From positions 1 to 25,955 of the forward strand of contig CAYNVN010000169.1 in the NCBI GenBank assembly GCA_964400655.1: a stretch of 25,955 bases of DNA, in the 5' to 3' direction. The notes under the pieces were generated by a model. The model searched no databases, was not told the origin of the DNA, and worked only from the letters and a program-made list of their open reading frames with translations. This document shows, piece by piece, positions 1-8,291 of the stretch; position 1 is the first letter of the stretch, and each line of letters opens with the position of its first letter. This DNA comes from B16-G9 sp964400655. Its GTDB lineage: Bacteria; Bacteroidota; Bacteroidia; Bacteroidales; F082. A program made the position numbers and the translations under genes.

Positions 1-832
1 CGGAGATAAATTCAGTTCTTGCCAAATCCAAATCAACCAGCACATCCGGAATGCTGTCGTTGAGGTGAAATTTAATAAGATGCTGGTAAATTCTTAATAC
101 CTGACGGGTGCTGTTGGTTGGTTCAATATTGAGTTTTACAAATTGTTCGGCGGGAACCAAAAGGGAATCGGGAGCCGTTACGGAAATCCGGCCGAAGTCA
201 AAAGTTCTGAAATCATTACCTGAAAAATAACTGATTGCCCGTGTTGCCAGTAAATCATATAGCGTTGGACGGTATTTGTATGAATTGCTGTCGGCAAGTT
301 TAAGAATGGCTGAATAGGTTTTTAACGAAACGGCTTTCAGCGAATCTTCCGGCATTAATGAATTAAGATAGTATGTTTTGATTTTTTTATTGAATTGTAC
401 GGCATCCCATGTTTCGGGATCGTTACCCGGTTGGGAAAGCTGCCCGCGTTGTAGAATTTTATAACGGTTACGGGCAAAATATTGATGATACAATTCGGCG
501 GTCAGCGAATAGAGCAATTGCTTTTCGGGCGTTTGTGCCGCGTTTAGTTCCGTTTCAAAATCATTAATTGATTTAAGCAGTGCATTTTCCTGATAATTTC
601 CCGAAAGGCCTGTTTTGTAAATAAGTGCTTTCAGTTTTTGCGGGATATTTTCCTCTTTTTGGGCGGTTGCATATATTTCATCCACAACCTTGATGGCAGA
701 TTTGGGCAATCCTTTTTTTTGATAATACTCCACCTTTTTCCAAAGGTTGTCGTAATCTTTGTCGGTTGGAAGGAAAGCGGTTAACAGAATGGATAGTAAA
801 ATTATTATGGAAAATATTGCTGATTTTTTCAT
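1..832 (-). CDS. Alpha-2-macroglobulin family protein, N-terminal part (cut by window edge)
   Basis: The open frame runs from an ATG at 832 to the window edge without a stop, giving about 277 residues. Residues 1-20 are a signal peptide (MKKSAIFSIIILLSILL) ending near LTAFLPT. What follows (YDNLWKKVEYYQKKGLPKSA, then an acidic helical region rich in short repeats) matches the N-terminal helical region of the very large (about 1,900-2,000 residue) alpha-2-macroglobulin family proteins of Bacteroidota. The macroglobulin MG domains themselves would lie outside the window. Family members are envelope proteins thought to act as broad protease traps or in envelope defence, and that function is carried over from the family. 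The assignment rests on recalled N-terminal similarity only. The 198 bp between this gene and purL hold no other ORF. Confidence 0.75.
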   Translation of the reverse strand, partial: MKKSAIFSIIILLSILLTAFLPTDKDYDNLWKKVEYYQKKGLPKSAIKVVDEIYATAQKEENIPQKLKALIYKTGLSGNYQENALLKSINDFETELNAAQTPEKQLLYSLTAELYHQYFARNRYKILQRGQLSQPGNDPETWDAVQFNKKIKTYYLNSLMPEDSLKAVSLKTYSAILKLADSNSYKYRPTLYDLLATRAISYFSGNDFRTFDFGRISVTAPDSLLVPAEQFVKLNIEPTNSTRQVLRIYQHLIKFHLNDSIPDVLVDLDLARTEFIS

Positions 833-1030
833 AAAACTGGTTTTTGTTTTTAATATCGGGTATGCGTAATAACACATTTCATTTCACCGTAACCGGTTAT
901 AAAACGTCGGAAAAGTGATAAAAAGTATAATTATGGTCAAACAATTATAGTGCCGAAATATTTTTTTCGGTTTAAACAAGATTAGCAGAAATGATTATTG
1001 CCAATTGTTTTTCAGGCAAATAACAAAAAA

Positions 1031-4000
1031 CTAAGACTCAATCCATTTTCTGGCGTTTACAAAAGCCTCAAGCCACGGGGTCATTTGGTCGTTTTTTCTG
1101 TTTTCGGGATAGTATGGCCATTGCCATGGCAGGAAAGCCCTTTCAAGGTGCGGCATCATGGCAAGATGACGGCCGTTGTTGGAACAGATGGCTGCCGTTG
1201 CCCAGTCGGAACCGTTGGGGTTTCCCGGATATTCATCATAGCTGTATTTCATAACAAGGTTGTACTTATCGCTGTAACAGGGGAAATTGAATTTTCCTTC
1301 ACCATGTGCAATCCATGCTCCCAGACGGCTTCCCGACAGGCTCTTCAGCATTACCGAATTATTTTCTTCAATGTTTACGTTTATAAAACCCGATTCAAAT
1401 TTATGAGAGTCGTTATGCAACATTTTGGGATGTTCCGGATGTTCCGGAAAGATTAATTCCAGCTCCATCATTAACTGGCAGCCGTTACAAACGCCGAGGC
1501 TGAGCGTATCGTCCCTGTCGTAAAATCCGTCCAGTGCTTTTTTGGCTTTCTCGTTGTAAAGAAAAGCACCGGCCCATCCTTTGGCCGAACCAAGCACGTC
1601 GGAATTTGAAAATCCTCCCACAAAAACAATAAACTGAACATCCTCTAAATTTTCCCTTCCCGAAATCAGGTCGGTCATATGAACATCTTTAACCTCAAAA
1701 CCGGCAAGATAAAGAGCATAAGCCATTTCTCTGTCGCCGTTAACACCCTTTTCGCGAATAATGGCCGCTTTGGCTTTCGATTTGGTTTTATGCGACGGGT
1801 CTATCCCGTAATCGGAAAACCGACCGGTAAAACTTTTTGAGAATGAATAGTGTAAATCTTGTTTGTCAAAATTATGGAAACGTTTATAGGCGTGGCTTTC
1901 GCCGCTTTGTTTAATGTCGAGCAAATAGGATTCCTCCGTCCATATTTTTCTAAGGTTGTCGATGGGCAGATTAAACCGGTTATCCTTATGCTTTATGGTT
2001 AATTTACATTCATTAACAACCTCACCCAGCACATAATGGTTCAACCCGTTTTGTGTAAGATACTCTGTTGTTTCTTTTTCCTTTTCAACCTGAATGATTA
2101 CTCCCGGTTTTTCACTGAACATCAGCCTAATCAAATCGTCTTCTTCAAAGCCGTCGAGATTGATATTCATACCGTAGTTGCAATTGGAAAAATTCATTTC
2201 AAGCAGGGTGGTTATCATTCCGCCCGCCGAAACATCGTGTCCGGCCAGTACCAACCCTTTTTCAATAAGCTGTTGAAGCGTATTAAAAGCGTTGGCAAAA
2301 TAATCGGCATCGGTAATATCGGGAGCTGTTTTTCCTATTTTACCGCGGGTTTGGGCAAAACTGCTTCCACCGAGCTCAAAAGGCGATAACGAAAAATCAA
2401 TATAAATGATTTTGGTACCCGCTTTGGTTTTGATAACGGGGCTAATTACCTTTTTAATATCTTTAACTTCACCAACGGCCGATATAATTACTGTTCCCGG
2501 TGCATAAACCGTTTTTCCGTCGGGGTATTTCTGGGTCATGGATAACGAATCCTTTCCCGTGGGAATGTTTATTCCCAGCTGAACGGCGAAATCACTAACC
2601 GCTTGAACCGCTTTGTAAAGGCGGCCGTTTTCACCTTCGTTTTTTGCGGGCCACATCCAGTTGGCGCTAAGCGAAACCCCTTTAAGGTTATCTTCAACGG
2701 GAGCCCAAACAAGATTGGTTAACGATTCGGCAATGGCCAGACGCGAACCGGCTTCGGGATCAATAAGGGCGGCTACCGGAGCATGTCCAAGGGCGGTACC
2801 TATTCCTTTTTCGCCTTTATAGTCAAGGGCCATAACGCCGAGGTTGTTCAACGGCAGCTGAAGCGGGCCGGCACATTGCTGATGGGCAACACGGCCGGTA
2901 ACCGACCGGTCCACTTTATTGGTAAGCCAGTCTTTTGAGGCTACCGCTTCAAGGCGCAGTACATCGTTCAGATAGCTTGTAAAGGCTTCTTTGTTGTATT
3001 TTATTTCGTCAAAATCACTTGTTACCGATTTGTCTTCAAGAACGGTTTTAGGTGGTTTCCCGAACAGGTATTCAAGCTGCAGGTCAACGGGACAACTATC
3101 GTCATCCTCTTTGAAGATTAATCGTTTATCGCTTGACACCGTTCCTACCTCGTACATGGGCGAGCGTTCTCTTTGGGCGATTCGTTCCATGGTCTCTACC
3201 GCCTCTTTTTTGGTAACCAAACCCATCCGCTCCTGCGATTCGTTTCCGAGGATCTCTTTTGAAGAAAGGGTAGGGTCACCCACCGGGAGTTCACCTATTT
3301 CGATAACGGCCCCGGTATCTTCCACCAGCTCCGATAAACTGTTAAGATGACCGCCTGCTCCGTGGTCGTGAATGGAGACAATGGGGTTTTTATCACTTTC
3401 AACCATGGCACGTACCACATTTGAAACCCGTTTTTGCATTTCGGGATTGGCCCGCTGAACCGCATTTAACTCGATGCTTTGGCCAAATTCGCCCGTGGCC
3501 ACCGATGATACGGCTCCGCCACCCATGCCGATACGGTAGTTATCGCCACCCAAAACAACAATTATATCGCCCGGTTCGGGAATATCTTTAATGCTGTCTT
3601 CCGATTTGGCAAATCCTATGCCTCCGGCAAGCATAATTACTTTGTCGTAACCGTAATACTTTCCTTTTTCTTCGTGTTCAAAAGTGAGCAGGCTTCCGTT
3701 AATAAGCGGTTGTCCGAATTTATTGCCAAAGTCGGAAGCCCCGTTGGAAGCTTTGATTAATATATCTTCAGGTGACTGATACAGCCAGGGGCGGGCTTCG
3801 GTTTTTTGCAGCCACGGCAAGGTAATGTCAAGACGGGGGTAGGAGGTCATGTAAACTGCCGTTCCGGCCAGCGGAATACTGCCTTTTCCTCCCGCCATAC
3901 GGTCGCGAATTTCGCCGCCCGATCCGGTGGAGGCTCCGTTAAAGGGTTCAACGGTTGTTGGAAAGTTGTGGGTTTCGGCTTTGAGCGAGATTACCGTATT

Positions 4001-4714
4001 AATTTCTTTAACGGCAAAAAAATCGGCCTTATCCTGCGTTTTGGGAGCAAACTGTTCAACTTTGGGCCCCAGCACAAAAGCCACATTGTCTTTATAAGCC
4101 GATACCAGACGGTTGGGGTTTTCTTTGGCGGTTTTCTTTATGAGCGCAAAAAGGCTCTCTTTCATCTCTTTGCCGTCGATAATAAATGTGCCGTTGAAAA
4201 TTTTATGTCTGCAATGTTCCGAATTAATCTGGGCAAAACCATATACCTCGGTGTCGGTGAGTTTCCTGCCGATTTTATTGCTTACCTGTTCCAGATATTC
4301 AATTTCATCATCGCTTAATGCCAGCCCTTCCGTTTGGTTGTACGTTTTGATATCATCAATATAAAGGGTCGGTTCGGGTTTAACCGGAATATCATACAGT
4401 GTTTGGTCGAGCCCCTTGTATAACTGCTGAAGCATGGGGTCGAAACCGGCTTTTTCCGAATCAACTTTTTTAAATTCTTCAATACGAGTGATTCCCTCAA
4501 TACCCATGTTCTGGGTTATTTCAACGGCGTTGGTACTCCACGGGGTAACCATTTCCTTACGGGGGCCTACATAATACCCGTCGATGGTGGCGGAAATAAT
4601 TAACTCTGAATCACTAAATAACCAGGAAAGTTTTTTTGAATCGGAATCAGAAATCTCTTTTTGCGACTGAACGGCAAAAACAGAGTTGGAGCCGGAACGG
4701 AAAAATGATATCAT
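1031..4714 (-). CDS. purL: Phosphoribosylformylglycinamidine synthase, single-chain PurL
   Basis: This is a 1,227-residue single-chain FGAM synthase, which converts FGAR, ATP and glutamine to FGAM in step 4 of purine synthesis. The order is a PurS-like N-terminal domain, a linker, two AIR-synthase-type halves (the first with GGEIRDRMAGGKGSIPLAG), and a class I glutamine amidotransferase domain from about residue 984. The amidotransferase triad is visible: Cys1076 in GVCNGCQ, and His1189 and Glu1191 in MPHLER. Length and order match the large form found in Bacteroidota and Gammaproteobacteria, not the split PurS/PurL/PurQ form. The ATG at 4714 gives MISFFRSG, a usual start for the family. It is cytoplasmic and divergent from the acyl-CoA ligase. 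No truncation or frameshift is seen. Confidence 0.97.
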   Translation of the reverse strand: MISFFRSGSNSVFAVQSQKEISDSDSKKLSWLFSDSELIISATIDGYYVGPRKEMVTPWSTNAVEITQNMGIEGITRIEEFKKVDSEKAGFDPMLQQLYKGLDQTLYDIPVKPEPTLYIDDIKTYNQTEGLALSDDEIEYLEQVSNKIGRKLTDTEVYGFAQINSEHCRHKIFNGTFIIDGKEMKESLFALIKKTAKENPNRLVSAYKDNVAFVLGPKVEQFAPKTQDKADFFAVKEINTVISLKAETHNFPTTVEPFNGASTGSGGEIRDRMAGGKGSIPLAGTAVYMTSYPRLDITLPWLQKTEARPWLYQSPEDILIKASNGASDFGNKFGQPLINGSLLTFEHEEKGKYYGYDKVIMLAGGIGFAKSEDSIKDIPEPGDIIVVLGGDNYRIGMGGGAVSSVATGEFGQSIELNAVQRANPEMQKRVSNVVRAMVESDKNPIVSIHDHGAGGHLNSLSELVEDTGAVIEIGELPVGDPTLSSKEILGNESQERMGLVTKKEAVETMERIAQRERSPMYEVGTVSSDKRLIFKEDDDSCPVDLQLEYLFGKPPKTVLEDKSVTSDFDEIKYNKEAFTSYLNDVLRLEAVASKDWLTNKVDRSVTGRVAHQQCAGPLQLPLNNLGVMALDYKGEKGIGTALGHAPVAALIDPEAGSRLAIAESLTNLVWAPVEDNLKGVSLSANWMWPAKNEGENGRLYKAVQAVSDFAVQLGINIPTGKDSLSMTQKYPDGKTVYAPGTVIISAVGEVKDIKKVISPVIKTKAGTKIIYIDFSLSPFELGGSSFAQTRGKIGKTAPDITDADYFANAFNTLQQLIEKGLVLAGHDVSAGGMITTLLEMNFSNCNYGMNINLDGFEEDDLIRLMFSEKPGVIIQVEKEKETTEYLTQNGLNHYVLGEVVNECKLTIKHKDNRFNLPIDNLRKIWTEESYLLDIKQSGESHAYKRFHNFDKQDLHYSFSKSFTGRFSDYGIDPSHKTKSKAKAAIIREKGVNGDREMAYALYLAGFEVKDVHMTDLISGRENLEDVQFIVFVGGFSNSDVLGSAKGWAGAFLYNEKAKKALDGFYDRDDTLSLGVCNGCQLMMELELIFPEHPEHPKMLHNDSHKFESGFINVNIEENNSVMLKSLSGSRLGAWIAHGEGKFNFPCYSDKYNLVMKYSYDEYPGNPNGSDWATAAICSNNGRHLAMMPHLERAFLPWQWPYYPENRKNDQMTPWLEAFVNARKWIES

Positions 4715-4746
4715 GGCTTGCTTTTTATCCGGTTAACAATTGCCTG

Positions 4747-4754
4747 CAAAGATG
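4747..4754 (-). promoter_or_regulatory. Candidate -7 box upstream of purL
   Basis: On the minus strand this reads CATCTTTG followed by CA, one mismatch from the Bacteroidota -7 consensus TAnnTTTG. It lies 32 bases before the purL ATG. No convincing -33 TTTG was found at the expected spacing. Confidence 0.35.
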
Positions 4755-4901
4755 AAAAAAAAAGGACTTTATACCTCCGTTTTTTATAATTAATTTAAAG
4801 AGTTTCTCAACATGATATTGTTAATGTAAAACAATTTATTATGCAAGCATAATATATCTAAACGCTTGTTTTACAGAGGTTATACAAAAGAGAAAAATAT
4901 C

Positions 4902-4909
4902 TACTTTTG
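4902..4909 (+). promoter_or_regulatory. -7 promoter box of the acyl-CoA ligase gene
   Basis: TACTTTTG exactly matches the Bacteroidota -7 consensus TAnnTTTG and continues as TACTTTTGCAC. It lies 32 bases before the ATG at 4942, predicting a short leader. The -33 element is not recognisable. Confidence 0.55.
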
Positions 4910-4941
4910 CACTTCTGAATATTAGGACTAAGATTATAGAT

Positions 4942-6705
4942 ATGGAAGTAAAAAGGATTTTTGATTTATTGCCCCGATATGAAAATAATTTTAAACCCAA
5001 AGAAGACGTTATTGCCGGAAAAATTGATGGCAAATGGGTTAAATACGATATAAAAACAATTCGCGAAATTGTTGATAACATCAGTTTCGGATTGATGAAA
5101 CTGGGTATTAAAAAAGGCGATAAAATTGCCACCATTTCACCCAATCGTCCCGAATGGAATTTTGTTGACCATGCCATTCTGCAGCTTGGTGCCATTCATG
5201 TCCCCGTTTATCCTACCATTAGCGAATCGGATTATAAATACATTTTAGACGAATCGGATGTAAAGTATATTTTTATTTCAGGTAAAGATATCTGGCGTAA
5301 GATAGAGCATATATTACCCAAAATAAAAAATGTAAAAGGGGTTTATACTTTTAACGATCTTGAAGGACAAAAACACTATAAAGAGCTTATAGAACTGGGT
5401 AAAGCCAACCGCGATACCGATGCTTTGGAGGCGGCAAAAAAGGCGGTTTTGCCTGACGATGTGGCAACCATGATTTACACATCGGGTACCACCGGCGACC
5501 CCAAAGGAGTGATGCTTACACACAACAATATTTTAAGCAACGTAAGTGCCGTGTATCATATTTTTCCGGTTGACCAATACAGTAAAGGGGTGAGCTATTT
5601 ACCATTGTGCCACGTTTACGAACGCACCAATATTTATGTTTATCTCTATCTTGGTGTTTCCATTTATTACGCCGAAAATATGGGAACCATTGCGGCCAAT
5701 ATTCAAGAGGTTAAACCGCATATCTTAACAACGGTACCAAGGTTATTGGAAAAGGTTTATGATAAAATTCTTGCCAAAGGGCGTAAGCTTACCGGTATAA
5801 AGCATCAGCTGTTTTTTTGGGCGGTGCGTTTGGGAGAAAAATACGAATACGACATTTCCAATCCTTTTTATCTGGCTCAGCTTAAAATTGCCGATAAACT
5901 GATTTTTTCAAAATGGCGTGAAGCACTTGGCGGAAACATGAGGGCCATTATATCGGGAGGTGCAGCCATTCAGCCCCGTTTGGCAAGGGTGTTCAATGCT
6001 GCCGGACTGCCCACGCTGGAGGGTTACGGAATGACCGAAAGTTCGCCGGTTATTGCGGTTAACACTTTTGATAAGGGTCAGCGAAAAATAGGAACCGTAG
6101 GACCCCCGTTGAAAAACCTGCAGGTGAAAATATCGGATGAGGGCGAAATTATGGTAAAAGGCCCGAGCATAATGAAAGGGTATTACAAAAAGCCGGAATT
6201 GACCAAAGAGGTTATTGAAGACGGCTGGCTGCATACCGGCGACAAAGGAGTTATTGATGAAGACGGAATGCTGAAAATTACCGGCCGCTTAAAAGAAATT
6301 TTTAAAACCTCCATGGGTAAATATATTTCGCCGGCACTGATTGAAAATAAATTTAAAGAGTCGGCCTTTATTGACCAGATAATGGTGGTGGGCGAAAATC
6401 AAAAATTTGCAGCGGCTCTTATTGTTCCCGATTTTGAATATGTTAAGCAGTGGTGTAACCTACACGATATTAAATTTGAAGGAAATAAACAGATTATTCA
6501 AAATAAAACTTTCCGCGACCGGCTAAAAAAAGAGATTACCGAATACAACAAACATTTTGGTGATTTCGAAAAAATTAAAAAGTTCGAACTGATTGACCAT
6601 GAATGGTCGATTGATACCGGCGAAATAACGGCTAACCTTAAACTGAAACGTCGTTATATTCATAAAAAATATGAAGATATGATCAACGGGCTGTTCGGAA
6701 TGTAA
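4942..6705 (+). CDS. Long-chain fatty acid--CoA ligase (AMP-binding)
   Basis: This is a 587-residue adenylate-forming enzyme that activates a fatty acid with ATP and CoA to acyl-CoA. Visible motifs are the AMP-binding P-loop YTSGTTGDPKGV (179-190), GYGMTE (361-366), the hinge region WLHTGDKG (about 429-436) and GRLKEIFKTSMGKYISP (448-464). The C-terminal catalytic lysine is in TANLKLKRR (about Lys567). Length is normal for the FadD/FACL family, with no signal peptide or obvious membrane segment. The ATG at 4942 follows a clear -7 box and no upstream in-frame start is needed. Substrate chain length cannot be read from the sequence. comF follows after 53 bp on the same strand and may be partly co-transcribed. 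Confidence 0.93.
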   Translation: MEVKRIFDLLPRYENNFKPKEDVIAGKIDGKWVKYDIKTIREIVDNISFGLMKLGIKKGDKIATISPNRPEWNFVDHAILQLGAIHVPVYPTISESDYKYILDESDVKYIFISGKDIWRKIEHILPKIKNVKGVYTFNDLEGQKHYKELIELGKANRDTDALEAAKKAVLPDDVATMIYTSGTTGDPKGVMLTHNNILSNVSAVYHIFPVDQYSKGVSYLPLCHVYERTNIYVYLYLGVSIYYAENMGTIAANIQEVKPHILTTVPRLLEKVYDKILAKGRKLTGIKHQLFFWAVRLGEKYEYDISNPFYLAQLKIADKLIFSKWREALGGNMRAIISGGAAIQPRLARVFNAAGLPTLEGYGMTESSPVIAVNTFDKGQRKIGTVGPPLKNLQVKISDEGEIMVKGPSIMKGYYKKPELTKEVIEDGWLHTGDKGVIDEDGMLKITGRLKEIFKTSMGKYISPALIENKFKESAFIDQIMVVGENQKFAAALIVPDFEYVKQWCNLHDIKFEGNKQIIQNKTFRDRLKKEITEYNKHFGDFEKIKKFELIDHEWSIDTGEITANLKLKRRYIHKKYEDMINGLFGM

Positions 6706-6722
6706 AACCATCTGCCTGAAGA

Positions 6723-6753
6723 TTGACTTTTCTTTAACTTTATTGTACCTTTA
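6723..6753 (+). promoter_or_regulatory. Possible promoter immediately before comF
   Basis: TTG at 6723-6725 and TACCTTTA at 6746-6753 are separated by 20 bases. This resembles the Bacteroidota -33/-7 arrangement with one mismatch in the -7 box. It lies only 5 bases before the comF ATG, so transcription would start at or next to the start codon. It may be chance, and comF may instead be read from the ligase promoter. Confidence 0.28.
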
Positions 6754-6758
6754 TTTCC

Positions 6759-7460
6759 ATGAATTTCAATCCATGGATAAAAGGTTTTGCACATCTGTTT
6801 TTTCCGCGGGTGTGTCAGGCCTGCGGACATGTTCTTTATGCCCGGGAAGAGGTGCTTTGCACCAAATGTTTGTATCGTTTGCCCAAAACAAATTTTTCTG
6901 AACATGATGAAAATCCGGTTTCCCGGACCTTTTGGGGAAGGGTTGAACTGAATGCCGCCACTGCCTTTTTGTTTTTCAGCAAAGGAGGGAAAACCCAACG
7001 CCTGATGCACGGTTTAAAATATCGCGGTAAAAAACAAATCGGAATTTATCTGGGTAAACTTTTTGGCAACGAGCTTAAAAAATCCGCTTTGTTTAATGAT
7101 GTTGAGGTGGTGATACCCGTTCCGATGCACCCTAAGAAACAACAAAAACGCGGGTACAATCAAAGTGCCCTTATTGCCGAAGGTATCGCTTTTTCGATGA
7201 AAGCTGAGTTACAAACAAACAACCTTGTTAAAATGGTTAACACCTCATCGCAAACAAAAAAATCACGTTACGGACGGTGGGATAATGTAAAAGATGTTTT
7301 CGGTGTTAATAATGCGTTGTTACTGAAAAACAAACACATTCTGTTGGTTGATGATGTGATAACTACCGGAGCAACCATTGAAGCATGTGCCCGGCAGCTT
7401 CATACAATACGCGGTGTTAAAATCAGTGTTGCGTCCCTCGCACATGCTCCGGGATGGTAG
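6759..7460 (+). CDS. comF: ComF family phosphoribosyltransferase-like protein
   Basis: This is a 233-residue ComF/GntX-type protein. The N-terminus carries a four-cysteine zinc-ribbon-like site (Cys19, Cys22, Cys34, Cys37). The core has IPVPMHPKKQQKRGYNQS (about 119-136) and the PRPP-binding motif LLVDDVITTGAT (195-206) of type I phosphoribosyltransferases. The family is linked to uptake of transforming DNA and replication restart in competent bacteria, but its reaction is not settled and nothing here shows competence. Length is typical. The last 38 bases overlap the end of the convergent gene on the other strand. Confidence 0.93.
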   Translation: MNFNPWIKGFAHLFFPRVCQACGHVLYAREEVLCTKCLYRLPKTNFSEHDENPVSRTFWGRVELNAATAFLFFSKGGKTQRLMHGLKYRGKKQIGIYLGKLFGNELKKSALFNDVEVVIPVPMHPKKQQKRGYNQSALIAEGIAFSMKAELQTNNLVKMVNTSSQTKKSRYGRWDNVKDVFGVNNALLLKNKHILLVDDVITTGATIEACARQLHTIRGVKISVASLAHAPGW

Positions 7461-8106
7461 GTATGGTATCCTGCGCCCGTCCCATCTGTATCATAATTTT
7501 GTTGTACTCCTCTCTGTTTTTGATCAGCTTGCGTTGTAAACGGGCACTCCGGTTAAATACGTTGTAAAGCGCCTGAATGGGGCCACCAATGGTATAAGGG
7601 CCGGGTTTCAGATAATCTAACGGGTCTTTGTTCATGTCGGGATAAAACGGATCCAGATTTAAGGGAGGCATATCGATGATCATCTGTTTAAACACCTCAT
7701 AATCCCAAAAGGCGTGGATGATAACTTCGTGAATAAGAACGGTATCCTTATCCATAAGAATGGGAACGGGAGTTTCAAGATTCCGAATCGAATCGTTGAT
7801 TAATAATATTTTTGCAGAAAACCCGATTGAAGTGATCATCAGCGTATCGTTGGGGTTCACATACATTTTAAACCTGCCGTCTTCGTTTGAAATATTTCCC
7901 CAAAGCATACGCTTACTTATGATATGCGCATCGGGAACCGGTAACAAACTGTCGGAAGTAAGAAGTTGTGCATCAAGAACAAAAAGTTTGTTTTTGGCAT
8001 TTTCCTGAGCGGTTAACTCAATCGAAATAATTCCGAAAACGAATAATAGTCCTAAAACTACGGGGGTTTTAATTAACCGGATTTTATATGTTTCGTAAAT
8101 ATTCAA
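7423..8106 (-). CDS. Secreted carboxypeptidase-regulatory-like domain protein
   Basis: This is a 227-residue protein with an N-terminal hydrophobic signal (about residues 12-32, ending ELTAQ) and then a CarboxypepD_reg-like beta-sandwich (about 38-125). Typical features of that domain are PVPDAHIISK, GNISNEDGRFKMYV and MITSIGFSAK. The C-terminal 100 residues are rich in Pro, Asp and Tyr, then basic, and I recognise no enzyme in them. Such proteins are usually periplasmic or outer-membrane-associated in Bacteroidota, and the function is unknown. The start must be TTG at 8106: an in-frame TGA lies two codons upstream (8110-8112), and the next ATG would lose the signal peptide. It overlaps comF tail to tail. 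Confidence 0.8.
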   Translation of the reverse strand: MNIYETYKIRLIKTPVVLGLLFVFGIISIELTAQENAKNKLFVLDAQLLTSDSLLPVPDAHIISKRMLWGNISNEDGRFKMYVNPNDTLMITSIGFSAKILLINDSIRNLETPVPILMDKDTVLIHEVIIHAFWDYEVFKQMIIDMPPLNLDPFYPDMNKDPLDYLKPGPYTIGGPIQALYNVFNRSARLQRKLIKNREEYNKIMIQMGRAQDTIPTIPEHVRGTQH

Positions 8107-8226
8107 CCGTCAAAAATTTCTTTTTAAAACAGATATTGGTATCTTAGCATTTTTGAATGGGATAAAATTGCAAATTTGTTGAATACTTAAATCATAAAAA
8201 AAGAAAAAATATTTACCATTTTATTT

Positions 8227-8257
8227 TTTGTAAAAAAAAGTAGTGTAATTATAGTTA
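8227..8257 (+). promoter_or_regulatory. Possible promoter of the Omp85 barrel / hybrid kinase operon
   Basis: TTTG at 8227-8230 is followed after exactly 19 bases by TATAGTTA (8250-8257). The -33 element and spacing fit the Bacteroidota promoter, but the -7 box keeps only TA and part of TTTG. Predicted leader is about 28 bases. Confidence 0.3.
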
Positions 8258-8291
8258 AGTCGATAAAACTTTTATTAATAAACCAACTGTT

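Noticed and set aside
953..970. CCGAAA...TTTCGG inverted repeat downstream of purL
   Set aside because: It has only a 6-bp stem and no T run on the purL strand, so it is too weak to call a terminator.
998..1456. 152-residue open frame antisense to the end of purL
   Set aside because: It mirrors the conserved amidotransferase domain of purL and has no recognisable protein pattern.
3806..4318. 170-residue open frame antisense to purL
   Set aside because: It is a shadow of the first AIR-synthase half of purL with unordered Gly/Phe-rich composition.
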